Source: Acidobacteria bacterium Ga0074141 (GTDB lineage Bacteria > Acidobacteriota > Blastocatellia > Pyrinomonadales > Pyrinomonadaceae). From it: DNA of 64,000 nt. The notes beneath the pieces were generated by a model. It had not been told where the DNA came from and did no database searches. It saw only the letters and a list, made by a program, of their open reading frames with translations. The number at the start of each line of letters is the position of its first letter. Within the stretch, counting starts at the first letter, position 1. This document shows positions 7,782 through 16,188 of this stretch, piece by piece. A program made the position numbers and the translations under genes. The stretch lies in contig LNDP01000015.1 in assembly GCA_001464665.1 (NCBI GenBank), positions 248,001-312,000 of the forward strand. Direction: 5' to 3'.

Positions 7782-8159
7782 TTCAAACTTGCGTAGGTGA
7801 TAAAAGAAAATTTCCCGTTTCTGGAATCATCAACGATTTGGCGGTTTTCTTTAAATGTGGAAAACCGTTTAGGGCCTTCGGCCCGTGCTCCCGAAAGAAA
7901 GTTAAAGTAATTCAAATTGACCGACATATGTTGTCGGCTGCCCCTAAGCTTGGTCCGTTGAATGCGAATTCGAGGATCCTTGCCCCACACAAAACCCCCA
8001 CAGAGTTGTATCGAATTTACCAGGGTGAACCTTATTTCAGGACAGAAGAAGGAATATAACAAAGCAGCCTGCCTCACAAATCTGCTGTGATTCGAGCCCA
8101 AAGGGAATGGTTATTCCGACCCGATACGACGATCCAAGAAAATTTGAACGGAGGAACAT

Positions 8160-10628
8160 ATGTTCTCAATCACAAGTCTTAGACTGTATGGACTGAAATC
8201 CATACTGATCGCACTGGGAAGCATTTCATGTGTCAGCATGATGCAAACACCGGCCGAGGCCGCGACACTTTATGTTCCCAGCTCCCAATATCCGACGATC
8301 CAGTCGGCAATAAATGCCGCGAACCGCGGCGACACGATCATCGTTGAGGCAGGTCGCACCTACACCGAGAATCTCGTATTGCGGTATAAGAGTGCCGGCA
8401 CGGGTTACGTGACCATTCAGAGCTCGGCGCTTGCAAACCTACCGGCAGAAGGAAATCGAGTGACGCCTGCGGACGCGCCGAATATGCCGACCGTACGCTC
8501 GGCATCGTCCGGTTCTACGCCGGTGATCGAAGCGTTTCCGGCCGCAAATCCGCCTTCGCACTACAAATTTATCGGGATAAACATAAGCCGGCACAACAGT
8601 ACGCAGCAGCAGCAATCGCTGGTTGCTCTCGGCTATTACGGCACGGCGCAGGATACATATCAGGAAGTTCCGCATAATTTTGTGTTTGACCGTTGCCTTT
8701 TGCGCGGAGCGGATAATGCATATACACGGCGCGGATTTTACTTCAACGTTCGAGATTCACAGATCATCAACAGCTACATTGAGAACATCTGGGAAGATCA
8801 GGCTGATTCACAGGGCATCCTGATGACCAATGGTGCCGAGCGGAACTTGATCTCGAATAACTTCATCGAGGCGGGAAGCGAAAATGTGATGCTTGGCGGG
8901 GCCGATCCCGACATTCCGAACTTCGTCCCGAACAATATTACCTTTGACAGGAACCACTTTTTCAAACGACTTTCATGGCGGAATGCGTCACCGCGGCGGG
9001 TCGTCAAGAACCTGTTCGAGATCAAGAACGGCAAGGATATCGTCATCGAAAACAACATTTTCGAAAATAACTGGGCGGAGGCTCAGGCGGGACATTCGAT
9101 CCTATTTACGTGCCGAAGCGACGGCCAGGCTCCGTGGACGGTGTGTCAGAACATCACGTTTCGCTACAACATCGTCAAGAACGTCCGAAGCGGCTTTAAC
9201 ATCACGCCGACCGACGATTATACGAATATCCAGACGACGAACCGCGTCTTCGTGAACAACAATCTTTGGGTCATCGCCGGGACCGCGATGGGCGACGATG
9301 GATGGCTCGGGATATTCCCGGATGCGGGCGGCACGCGAGTGATGCACGACATCGAGTTCGACCACAACACGTTTGTCGCGACAAGCAATTCGCCGTCGTT
9401 CCTGTGGGTAGAGGCAAATGCCCAATTGTTCCGGGACTTTGTTTGGACGAATAATATTGTCGCGAATACTGCGGGAACGTGGTCGGGTGTGCGAGATGCA
9501 CCCGGACGAACCGGAACAACGGCACTGAATGCTGTTGCCCCCGGGCCGGAATGGACGATGACAGGGAACGTGTACCAGCGGGCGTCCTCAGGCCATCCGG
9601 GGGGTAACACTTATGTCTCAAGCATAAGCAACTTTGGGTTCAGGGATGTGGCACAGAGGGATTTCGAACTTCTTTCTTCGTCACCGTATAAGGGTGCAGC
9701 TCCCGGCGGTAAGGATATCGGTGCCGACATGGCCGGCGTCAAGTCTCGGACGGCTTGTGTCGTTAGCGGTCGTCAGAGCGACTGTGCCGCTGCGACTCGA
9801 TCGGCCGCTTACGACTTCGACGGTGACGGTAAGTCCGACGCTTCGCTTTACAGGCCGACAGATGGAGTCTGGTACCTCAATCGCAGCCGTGACGGAAGCA
9901 CCGGCGTGAACTTCGGCGTTTCCACCGACAAGATCACTCCGGCAGATTATGACGGCGATGGCAAGACCGATGTCGCGGTTTTCCGTCCTGAACAGAACAT
10001 CTGGTACGTGCTAAACAGCTCGAACTGGTCGATCACCGTACGCTATTTCGGAAGCGTCGGTGATGTACCGGCTCATGCAGACTACGACGCCGACGGCAAG
10101 GCAGACTTTGCCGTATGGAGGCCTTCTAATGGTGTCTGGTACCGGTTCAATAGCTCGGACGGCCAATTCGTCGCGGCTCAGTTCGGCCTCTCAGGTGACA
10201 GACCGGCGGTTGGCGACTATGACGGAGACGGTCGATCCGATCTCGCGGTATACCGACCCGCAACGGGCGTCTGGTATCTCTTGAGATCAACTCAAGGTTT
10301 TGCTGCCTTCACATTCGGTTTACCGGGTGATGTGGTCACGCCAGCCGATTACACGGGCGACGGTCGGACCGATATCGCGGTTTACCGGCCCTCGAACGGT
10401 ACCTGGTACCGGTTCGATCAGTCCAACGGACAAATGTCTGTATTCCAATTCGGTCTCGCAACGGATGTACCAACGCCCGGCGATTACGACGGTGACGGAA
10501 AGACCGATCTTGCGGTCTACCGGCCGAGCAACGGTACATGGTATTTCCAGAAGAGCACTGAGGGGTTCTCAACCCTACGATATGGAAGTTCAGGTGATGT
10601 GCCGGTCCTTGGAGCCTTCATCAATTAG
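8160..10628 (+). CDS. Secreted right-handed beta-helix protein with C-terminal FG-GAP/VCBS-type repeats
   Basis: An 822-residue exported protein. A signal peptide spans about residues 1-34 (hydrophobic I-L-I-A-L-G-S-I-S-C-V-S, cleavage near A-E-A). Residues about 35-500 show the parallel beta-helix start (Y-P-T-I-Q-S-A-I-N-A-A-N-R-G-D-T-I-I-V-E-A-G) and many N-N-I-F/N-N-F-I rungs, as in polysaccharide lyases and other carbohydrate-binding helices. From about residue 550 there are six to seven units of about 45 residues built on D-x-D-G-D-G-K-(S/T)-D and V-(Y/F)-R-P-x-x-G-x-W-Y. These form a beta-propeller-like, calcium-binding FG-GAP fold. There is no C-terminal sorting tail. GGAGG at 8150-8154 sits five bases before the ATG. 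Its place in the glycan locus suggests binding or cutting of the polymer at the cell surface, but catalytic residues cannot be assigned. Confidence 0.85.
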   Translation: MFSITSLRLYGLKSILIALGSISCVSMMQTPAEAATLYVPSSQYPTIQSAINAANRGDTIIVEAGRTYTENLVLRYKSAGTGYVTIQSSALANLPAEGNRVTPADAPNMPTVRSASSGSTPVIEAFPAANPPSHYKFIGINISRHNSTQQQQSLVALGYYGTAQDTYQEVPHNFVFDRCLLRGADNAYTRRGFYFNVRDSQIINSYIENIWEDQADSQGILMTNGAERNLISNNFIEAGSENVMLGGADPDIPNFVPNNITFDRNHFFKRLSWRNASPRRVVKNLFEIKNGKDIVIENNIFENNWAEAQAGHSILFTCRSDGQAPWTVCQNITFRYNIVKNVRSGFNITPTDDYTNIQTTNRVFVNNNLWVIAGTAMGDDGWLGIFPDAGGTRVMHDIEFDHNTFVATSNSPSFLWVEANAQLFRDFVWTNNIVANTAGTWSGVRDAPGRTGTTALNAVAPGPEWTMTGNVYQRASSGHPGGNTYVSSISNFGFRDVAQRDFELLSSSPYKGAAPGGKDIGADMAGVKSRTACVVSGRQSDCAAATRSAAYDFDGDGKSDASLYRPTDGVWYLNRSRDGSTGVNFGVSTDKITPADYDGDGKTDVAVFRPEQNIWYVLNSSNWSITVRYFGSVGDVPAHADYDADGKADFAVWRPSNGVWYRFNSSDGQFVAAQFGLSGDRPAVGDYDGDGRSDLAVYRPATGVWYLLRSTQGFAAFTFGLPGDVVTPADYTGDGRTDIAVYRPSNGTWYRFDQSNGQMSVFQFGLATDVPTPGDYDGDGKTDLAVYRPSNGTWYFQKSTEGFSTLRYGSSGDVPVLGAFIN
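9810..10620 (+). repeat. Tandem coding repeats (FG-GAP/VCBS-like units)
   Basis: The 3' third of the beta-helix gene consists of tandem units of about 135-140 bases, each encoding D-Y/F-D-G-D-G-K-x-D, then R-P-x-x-G-x-W-Y and later F-G-x-x-x-D. Nucleotide similarity between units is visible (for example GACTATGACGGAGACGG-type blocks). They are protein-coding repeats, not a CRISPR or satellite array. Confidence 0.8.
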
Positions 10629-10674
10629 AACTCTGGCATTTCTGGCCCTGGCCTGAAATATCTCGCCCGTTCTT

Positions 10675-10762
10675 AAAGGGAGATTCGATCCAATCGAAGA
10701 ACTAGTTTGCCCAACTCACCGTTGGTGGGCTAGAATCGCGGTTGTTTGGATCTCCCTTTTTC
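10675..10762 (+). terminator. Large branched hairpin ending in a T-run
   Basis: AAAGGGAGAT at 10675-10684 pairs perfectly with ATCTCCCTTT at 10750-10759, followed by TT. Inside lie two smaller hairpins: TTCGAT/ATCGAA at 10684-10698 and GCCCA/TGGGC at 10709-10730. The whole can fold as a three-way junction. Placed 47 bases after the stop of the beta-helix gene, it probably ends that transcript. It is larger than a usual intrinsic terminator. Confidence 0.55.
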
Positions 10763-10884
10763 TATTGGCCTTTGAATATGGAACGGCTCAGCGGTTTTGG
10801 CCCTCGGACGAGAAGTTCCGAGGGTTTCACGGTTAATTTAAGAGGTCGCGAAGACCCGCAATTTTTGCTATTCGCTCGGATCGG

Positions 10885-12033
10885 ATGGTCAGTATGGGTT
10901 TGAAGATTACTATCGTTGCGGGAGCACGTCCGAACTTCATGAAGGTTGGCCCGATCCTGACGGCAATTCGAAGGGCAAAGGACAAGGGGCACGCAATCGA
11001 TTGCCGGCTAGTGCATACCGGGCAGCATTCGGGTTCGCAGATGAGTGACACCTTTTTCGAGCAGTTGGGCATCCCGGAACCTGACATAAACCTTGGCATT
11101 TCGGGCGGGTCTCATGCAAAGCAGACCGCCGAGATCATGGTGGCCTTCGAAGCGGATCTTGAACAGAACCGGGCGGATCTTGTTGTTGTTGTCGGTGATA
11201 TCAACTCGACGATGGCAACCGCGATCGTTGCTAAAAAGCTCGGGGTTCCGGTTGCCCACGTTGAGGGCGGGCTCAGATCGGGCGATATGTCGATGCCCGA
11301 GGAAGTCAATCGGAAAGTAACGGACTCGATCGCAGATCTCTTTTTTACGACGTCGCGAAGCGCCGGGGAGAATTTGTTGAGCGAAGGTGTCGAGCCCGAC
11401 CGGATCTTCTTTGTAGGCAACACGATGATCGATTCGCTGCTCGAGAATCTCGACCGGCTCGAGAAGCCGGCCGTATGGGAGGAACTAGATCTACAAGCCG
11501 GAGGTTATCTGCTCCTAACACTCCATCGCCCGGCAAACGTTGATTCATCTGAAACGTTGAGCGCGATACTCCGGATGATCGGCAGTGCTGCATCTTCAAT
11601 ACGGGTGATCTTTCCGGTCCATCCCCGAACACGCAAGACCTTTGAACATATTCCAGCGCTCGAGCCGAATATCATTCCCATCGAGCCAATGGGCTATCTG
11701 GAGTTCGTCTATTTGCTCAAGCACGCACGCGGGATCATCACCGATTCCGGGGGCATTACTGAGGAGGCAACCGTTCTTGGCGTCCCGTGCCTGACCGCAA
11801 GAACGACCACGGAACGTCCCGAGACCGTGGAGGTGGGGACGAACGTGCTGCTCGGGGACGATCTTGACTCGATCCCTGACCACGTCGAACGAATGGTTTC
11901 CGGCAAATGGCGGAAAGGTGCAATACCCGAACTGTGGGACGGAAGAGCGGCTGAAAGAATAGTTGAAGAGATCGTAGGACTTTGGGAAGCTCGAAAGATC
12001 GGCTCAAGGCAAAAGGACGCAACTTCGGCTTGA
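10885..12033 (+). CDS. wecB: UDP-N-acetylglucosamine 2-epimerase, non-hydrolysing (copy 2)
   Basis: A 382-residue epimerase of the same family as the gene at 6477-7601 but clearly a different subgroup. It has V-A-G-A-R-P-N-F-M-K-V-G-P near the N-terminus instead of G-T-R-P-E, G-D-I-N-S-T instead of G-D-T-T-T, and L-H-R-P-A-N-V-D instead of T-H-R-R-E-S-F. H-V-E-G-G-L-R-S-G, M-P-E-E-V-N-R, N-T-M-I-D-S-L and T-D-S-G-G-I-T-E-E-A are all present. The R-P-N-F-M-K type is common in glycan loci. ATG 10885 and ATG 10894 are both possible starts; neither has a strong Shine-Dalgarno sequence. It is on the plus strand between the beta-helix gene and a GT4 gene. Confidence 0.92.
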   Translation: MVSMGLKITIVAGARPNFMKVGPILTAIRRAKDKGHAIDCRLVHTGQHSGSQMSDTFFEQLGIPEPDINLGISGGSHAKQTAEIMVAFEADLEQNRADLVVVVGDINSTMATAIVAKKLGVPVAHVEGGLRSGDMSMPEEVNRKVTDSIADLFFTTSRSAGENLLSEGVEPDRIFFVGNTMIDSLLENLDRLEKPAVWEELDLQAGGYLLLTLHRPANVDSSETLSAILRMIGSAASSIRVIFPVHPRTRKTFEHIPALEPNIIPIEPMGYLEFVYLLKHARGIITDSGGITEEATVLGVPCLTARTTTERPETVEVGTNVLLGDDLDSIPDHVERMVSGKWRKGAIPELWDGRAAERIVEEIVGLWEARKIGSRQKDATSA

Positions 12034-12247
12034 AAGTAGGTCGATCCGGGGCTGCGGCGTCTACACGGAGCTTTAACTGACCGTCGTGCTAGATTGTAAT
12101 GGCGCTTTTGACCAATATCGTTGGGCAGATGCCTCTCATTTTGCTGTATGCTCGGCTAGGTGAATTGCTCGTTCTACATCAACCCTCCGTCCGGTATCTG
12201 CAGTCGGTTTACCTCAAACGATCCTCTGTGCGTCGAATCCAACACCA

Positions 12248-13510
12248 ATGAATATTCTGGCAATTTCATTCCCGTTTCCGCCAATGGCGCTTCCGCGATC
12301 GATCCAAGTCGCACGGCTACTATCCGGCCTCGGTTCAGCCGTGACCCTAATCTGTGCGGAGACGGACGCCATCAAACTCGACAACACGATCTACCCGGAT
12401 GCGGACAGGGATATCGAAAGGCTTGTTCGGGTCAAGTTCACAGCACCTCCGCTAAGCAAACAGATCAGCCGAATCTTATACCGACTAAGCCGAAAACGTT
12501 GGAATGAGCTTTACCGAAACCCCGATCAATATCGTTCGTGGGTTCCGCCGGTCCTGGAGACCGTGACGGGTTTGCTGGAGATCGAGAGACCTCGGTTCGA
12601 TTGCGTTGTGACCTTTGGCCAACCGTTTACGTGCCACATGATCGGTTTGGAGTTGAAACGGACGCTGAGTTTGCCGTGGGTGGCGTATTTCAGCGACCCA
12701 TGGATCGAGAATCAGTTCAACGAATATGACGAGCACTCAAGAGAGCTTAACTTGCGATCTGAATCATTGGTGCTTCAGCATGCTGATATGGTGCTGATGA
12801 ATTCCAGCGAGACCATCGATCTTGTTTTTTCCAAGTATCCGGATGAGCTAAAGGACAAAGCAAGGGTGTTGCCACATGCATTTGATGAAGAGCTTTTCAA
12901 CAAAAGAGCTTCGCCCGCTTCCGATCGAGTACTCATCAGACACATTGGTGAGTTTTACGGCCCCCGGACCCCATATCCGGTTCTTCGAGCACTTCTCCAC
13001 GCACGGAAGATGGATTCGACACGATTTGAGGATGTGACCTTTGAGTTCATCGGACCGTGCGATGTCGGGCCGGAGCTGGATGAGATTCTGAGCGATCCGA
13101 TGCTTCCGGATGTCCGCTTTGATGGCCGGATCTCTTATCTCGAAAGCCTTGCCGCGATGGGGCAAAGTGACGGTCTATTGTTGATCGACGCACCATCAGA
13201 ACAAAGCGTGTTTCTCCCGTCAAAATTGATCGACTACATTGGATCAGGCAAACCGATTTGCGGCATCACGCCGCCGGGCACAGCGAATAACCTGATTCGG
13301 GAGATAGGTGGCTTGACCGCCGACCCGATGGACATCGAGAGCATAGAAAGAGTGCTATCGGATTTTGTTGACCAGGTACGACAACGGAAGCTTTCGGCCG
13401 ATGAACTGCCTTGGGGAAGCCCGGACGTCAGATCGCGTTTCGCTCGCGAAGCAGTCCAAAGCCAATTCTCAAAGTACCTCGTCGAATGTGTAAAATCTTC
13501 GGGACGCTAA
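12248..13510 (+). CDS. GT4-like glycosyltransferase (GT-B fold)
   Basis: A 420-residue protein with the N-terminus of GT-B glycosyltransferases (M-N-I-L-A-I-S-F-P-F-P-P, then R-S-I-Q-V-A-R-L-L). The second half carries a binding-site block ending in F-L-P-S-K-L-I-D-Y-I-G-S-G-K-P-I-C-G-I. The canonical E-x7-E motif is weak: S-K-L-I-D-Y takes its place, which is normal for the W-V-A-Y-F-S-D-P-W subgroup seen in surface-polysaccharide loci. It likely transfers a sugar from a nucleotide donor during assembly of the repeat unit. The gene follows the second epimerase by 214 bases on the same strand and is convergent with the YdcF-like gene. No terminator is obvious in the 70-base gap. Confidence 0.75.
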   Translation: MNILAISFPFPPMALPRSIQVARLLSGLGSAVTLICAETDAIKLDNTIYPDADRDIERLVRVKFTAPPLSKQISRILYRLSRKRWNELYRNPDQYRSWVPPVLETVTGLLEIERPRFDCVVTFGQPFTCHMIGLELKRTLSLPWVAYFSDPWIENQFNEYDEHSRELNLRSESLVLQHADMVLMNSSETIDLVFSKYPDELKDKARVLPHAFDEELFNKRASPASDRVLIRHIGEFYGPRTPYPVLRALLHARKMDSTRFEDVTFEFIGPCDVGPELDEILSDPMLPDVRFDGRISYLESLAAMGQSDGLLLIDAPSEQSVFLPSKLIDYIGSGKPICGITPPGTANNLIREIGGLTADPMDIESIERVLSDFVDQVRQRKLSADELPWGSPDVRSRFAREAVQSQFSKYLVECVKSSGR

Positions 13511-13580
13511 TTGACGCCCGACGCAGTTCGACCAAAGAGAAAGATGCGTTTAGCTCGCTGTGCCGATCTCCGCCAATTCG

Positions 13581-14213
13581 TTAGGCCGAGACCAGCATTT
13601 TTATATATTCGCCGGGAACCAGACGCCATTTCTTAAGGCTTAACCACCAAAACGTGTAGGAGATCTCATCCTTCGGCAGCGGCGGATGTGAGATCCCTAC
13701 CGCGTCAAAAGGCGAGTCGGGCTTCGGAATGCGCAAATATGCTTCTAAGGCACGCCGGGTGTGAAAGGCCGAGGTCACTAGCATGATGCGAGTATAGCCC
13801 TGATCTTTGCAGAATGAAGAGACGGCATTTGCCTCGACAACGGTACCTACCCGGCTGCCGTCACGGATCACGCCCGGAACGATCTCGATGCTCTCCTTGG
13901 GGACACCGTTTGAGAGAAGTAATAACCGTGAGCGCTCGACGAAAAGGAGGTTCCGGCCGGCATCATCGTCCCATCCCGCTTGCCCCCCGTCATTCGTAAG
14001 GATGATCTTGGTCGAAACACCTAGGCGGAACAGCCGAACGGCCTCTAGGCCTCTTTCCTCGTGTTCTCTGCCGCCTGCCAGCACAATGATTGCATCGGCA
14101 CTATCCAGCGGTTGAGAAACCACGAGGTAGTTACCAAGAGCCGCAGCGATCAGCGACCAGAGTCCGACTGCCGCAACGGCAAAGACAGAATACTTTACGA
14201 AGCGAATTCCCAT
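13581..14213 (-). CDS. YdcF/ElyC-family (DUF218) membrane-anchored protein
   Basis: A 210-residue protein with one N-terminal membrane helix (residues about 7-30) and a DUF218 domain. D-A-I-I-V-L-A-G-G at about residue 40, R-x-x-E-A-V-R-L-F-R-x-G and I-I-L-T-N-D-G-G follow. T-V-V-E-A-N-A-V near residue 126 and V-T-S-A-F-H-T-R-R-A are the conserved acidic and S-x-x-H-x-x-R-A motifs. In Escherichia coli, ElyC affects envelope and lipid-carrier homeostasis; the enzymatic activity of the family is not settled. It is the promoter-distal neighbour of the methyltransferase gene, 79 bases away, and probably belongs to the glycan locus. Confidence 0.82.
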   Translation of the reverse strand: MGIRFVKYSVFAVAAVGLWSLIAAALGNYLVVSQPLDSADAIIVLAGGREHEERGLEAVRLFRLGVSTKIILTNDGGQAGWDDDAGRNLLFVERSRLLLLSNGVPKESIEIVPGVIRDGSRVGTVVEANAVSSFCKDQGYTRIMLVTSAFHTRRALEAYLRIPKPDSPFDAVGISHPPLPKDEISYTFWWLSLKKWRLVPGEYIKMLVSA

Positions 14214-14292
14214 TTCTTCCGGTCCCGAGAACCTTCACCCAGCACGCTCGATTCTCGAGATCCAAGACCGCCCCGAAGGCATACGATGGGCG

Positions 14293-14979
14293 TTACTCGC
14301 CGCGGCGTGCGACGTGTACCGAATGCCAAGGCCCCCGGTCAAGCGGTTCGAAAGCGGGCGAATCGACAAAAAGATCATCGTTTACCGGATTCATGTAGAT
14401 CACGTACGCGTCACGTGGTTCTTCTGACAAAGACCGTTCGAAGTTACGGATCACCGAACCGAAAAGTTCTCGGTTGAACGGGTTGAACAAATAATAGACA
14501 CTTGGCTCCTTCGGCAGAGCATAGGTGGTCGCGTCTTCACAAACGCTTTCGAGATCGTCACACGCGCGTTTTCGACGGGTGTAGGACCTGATATTCCTTT
14601 CAGCGATTTTGTGCAATTCCGGCGAAAACTCGATTCCGGTAATTTTCTTGAAAGGGTAATCGGCCGCCAAAAGTAATGCACGGCCCATACCGGAGCCAAA
14701 ATCTATGAAATGAAATCGCGAAAAGTCGATGTCGAGCGAATCGAGTACAGTTCGGAAGTACTTTGGTTCGGTTCCGGCGTATATGCCTCCGCCCTTCTTG
14801 TTAGGACTGTCGATCTCAAGTTGGTCGAGTGTTACCTGCGGCATTGTCTTCACGCCATGGTACAGGTCGAACATATATCCCTTGAGGTTAAATATTGGGC
14901 CCTGAATACGCTTGTATATAAATGATTCCCGGATAGCTTCACGCACACGGGACGTGTTGCTGCTATTCATATTCTTCAT
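14293..14979 (-). CDS. Class I SAM-dependent methyltransferase
   Basis: About 228 residues from ATG 14979. An in-frame TTG at 14994 with GGAAG four bases upstream is an alternative start. F-I-D-F-G-S-G-M-G-R-A-L-L-L-A is motif I of the Rossmann methyltransferases with the S-adenosylmethionine-binding glycines. I-T-G-I-E-F-S-P-E-L supplies the acidic ribose-binding residue, and F-N-P-F takes the place of the motif IV N-P-P-F/Y. N-P-x-F at this point is typical of methyltransferases that act on amines or of DOT1-like folds, but a sugar O-methyltransferase is just as possible here. It lies 30 bases after the FemAB-like gene. Confidence 0.75.
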   Translation of the reverse strand: MKNMNSSNTSRVREAIRESFIYKRIQGPIFNLKGYMFDLYHGVKTMPQVTLDQLEIDSPNKKGGGIYAGTEPKYFRTVLDSLDIDFSRFHFIDFGSGMGRALLLAADYPFKKITGIEFSPELHKIAERNIRSYTRRKRACDDLESVCEDATTYALPKEPSVYYLFNPFNRELFGSVIRNFERSLSEEPRDAYVIYMNPVNDDLFVDSPAFEPLDRGPWHSVHVARRGE

Positions 14980-15009
14980 ATCGTAAAACCACAAGAACTT
15001 CCAGACGCG

Positions 15010-16077
15010 TCAATCTTTGCTCGCTTTCGCATCAGGGTTGATCGAACCCGATCGGATCCCGAGACCGCGTTTCGCCTTTTGCCTCAGGTCGTTCGGAATA
15101 GCTCTGTAGAGGCCCAGGAACAGGCCTTTCGCATTGTTCTTAAGCCGATTGGTCTTTAACCAGGAAAGATCAGCCTGATACCTATATGTATTGACGATCT
15201 CGCCACCGAATCTTTGCAGGAAGGTATGCGATCCGCCCATACTGAATTTGGGAAAGTCCGAGTCACATGCCCATTTTATTGCTTCCCACATCAAGAGATC
15301 GTTCGGCTTAAGATGCAAAAAGTCCGGATCGGAATTATTTCCCGCGTATTCGACAACGCCGCCACGGCTAAACCGAAAGTAGCTAGCCGCGATCACACGG
15401 CCTTCATGCTTCGCGACTATAATTTTGCGGTTTTCTTTGAGCCGCCACGCGCATTTGAGATCGTCATACGGCGTCGGTGCGATCGACTTTGTCCGGCACC
15501 ATGCGGCGTGGATAGGGTAAATCTCCCTGAGTTCATCCTCGCTTGAAAGGTCGGCTATCTCCAGCTGAGACCGTTTCATCGCCTTTCGAAGATTGTTCCG
15601 ACGCGATGGCGAAAACGAGCTGAAGATCGCGTCCGAACCAACTGTGAGATCGAGAACCACTGTGCGCTCTTCGCCTTTCGAAATTCGCTCGCTAAAGCCA
15701 AGCTCTTTCAGGCCGGGAATCGGTTCCCACGAAAACAGCGTGATCTCACTCAGCTTTTTCGAACCGGCGGCACGAAACCCATCGAAGAGCAGCCCTACCG
15801 TGCGTTCATCACCGGCATCGGGAGCGAGGGCGGCCTGAGGCCTAACGAACATTCCGCATTGCAGCCCGGAGCTGAGCGACAGGCCCGTTGCGACAGCGGT
15901 AATTTCATCTGAACCGTCAAAAACGAGCACTGCGAAAGGATTCTTATCCTTCCAGAACGGTTCGCGAAAATATGCGGGTGCAGAATAGTGGCTAGGAAAT
16001 GAGACCCGTGACAGGAAGTGATCCCACTTGTCTTCCGTCTTTCGGTCTGGATATTCTCTAAGCACCTCGAATCTCAT
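15010..16077 (-). CDS. FemAB-like acyl/aminoacyltransferase (GNAT fold, XrtA-associated type)
   Basis: A 355-residue protein with two GNAT-like halves, as in Fem/BioF2-type transferases. The second half has S-P-S-R-R-N-N-L-R-K-A-M-K-R, the hallmark of the FemAB family linked to exosortase-A loci. Later blocks include A-A-S-Y-F-R-F and P-N-D-L-L-M-W-E-A-I-K-W-A, with F-S-M-G-G-S as the usual C-terminal strand. Relatives attach amino acids or acyl groups to peptidoglycan precursors or glycans. Which donor and acceptor are used here cannot be seen. Its position among sugar-modifying genes favours acylation of the exopolysaccharide or its carrier-linked unit. Confidence 0.8.
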   Translation of the reverse strand: MRFEVLREYPDRKTEDKWDHFLSRVSFPSHYSAPAYFREPFWKDKNPFAVLVFDGSDEITAVATGLSLSSGLQCGMFVRPQAALAPDAGDERTVGLLFDGFRAAGSKKLSEITLFSWEPIPGLKELGFSERISKGEERTVVLDLTVGSDAIFSSFSPSRRNNLRKAMKRSQLEIADLSSEDELREIYPIHAAWCRTKSIAPTPYDDLKCAWRLKENRKIIVAKHEGRVIAASYFRFSRGGVVEYAGNNSDPDFLHLKPNDLLMWEAIKWACDSDFPKFSMGGSHTFLQRFGGEIVNTYRYQADLSWLKTNRLKNNAKGLFLGLYRAIPNDLRQKAKRGLGIRSGSINPDAKASKD

Positions 16078-16188
16078 CGTATTCTGTGATCGCTCGTTTA
16101 CATGCCTGGCGCGCGTCTTGCCAGATTCCCATATCTCGCTCGGAAAGCGGTTTTACGGTGCAGCTCCATGGTGATTCCCGAAAGAATA

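Larger units (their letters stand above)
7638..8159. other. Long non-coding leader/intergenic region between divergent genes
   Basis: About 520 bases without a credible gene. Two overlapping open frames of about 100 codons (7754-8059 plus, 7775-8101 minus) have no ribosome site and resemble no family I know. The region holds a direct repeat at 7746-7774, a plus-strand promoter candidate at 7754-7781, a short hairpin GGGCC/GGCCC at 7872-7884 and an inverted repeat CCGACA/TGTCGG at 7921-7937. It ends in a strong Shine-Dalgarno sequence before ATG 8160. If the promoter is real, the beta-helix gene has a 5' leader of more than 350 bases. Confidence 0.5.

Noticed and set aside
7754-8101. Two overlapping open frames of about 100 codons in the gap before the beta-helix gene
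   Set aside because: No Shine-Dalgarno sequence, no recognisable family, opposite strands overlapping each other, and a composition unlike the neighbouring genes.
9810-10620. Possible repeat array (CRISPR-like)
   Set aside because: Units are in frame, vary at third positions and encode FG-GAP-type motifs; there are no constant repeats with unique spacers.
8160-10628. PEP-CTERM sorting tail on the beta-helix protein
   Set aside because: The C-terminus ends in the last repeat (V-P-V-L-G-A-F-I-N) with no helix or Arg cluster.
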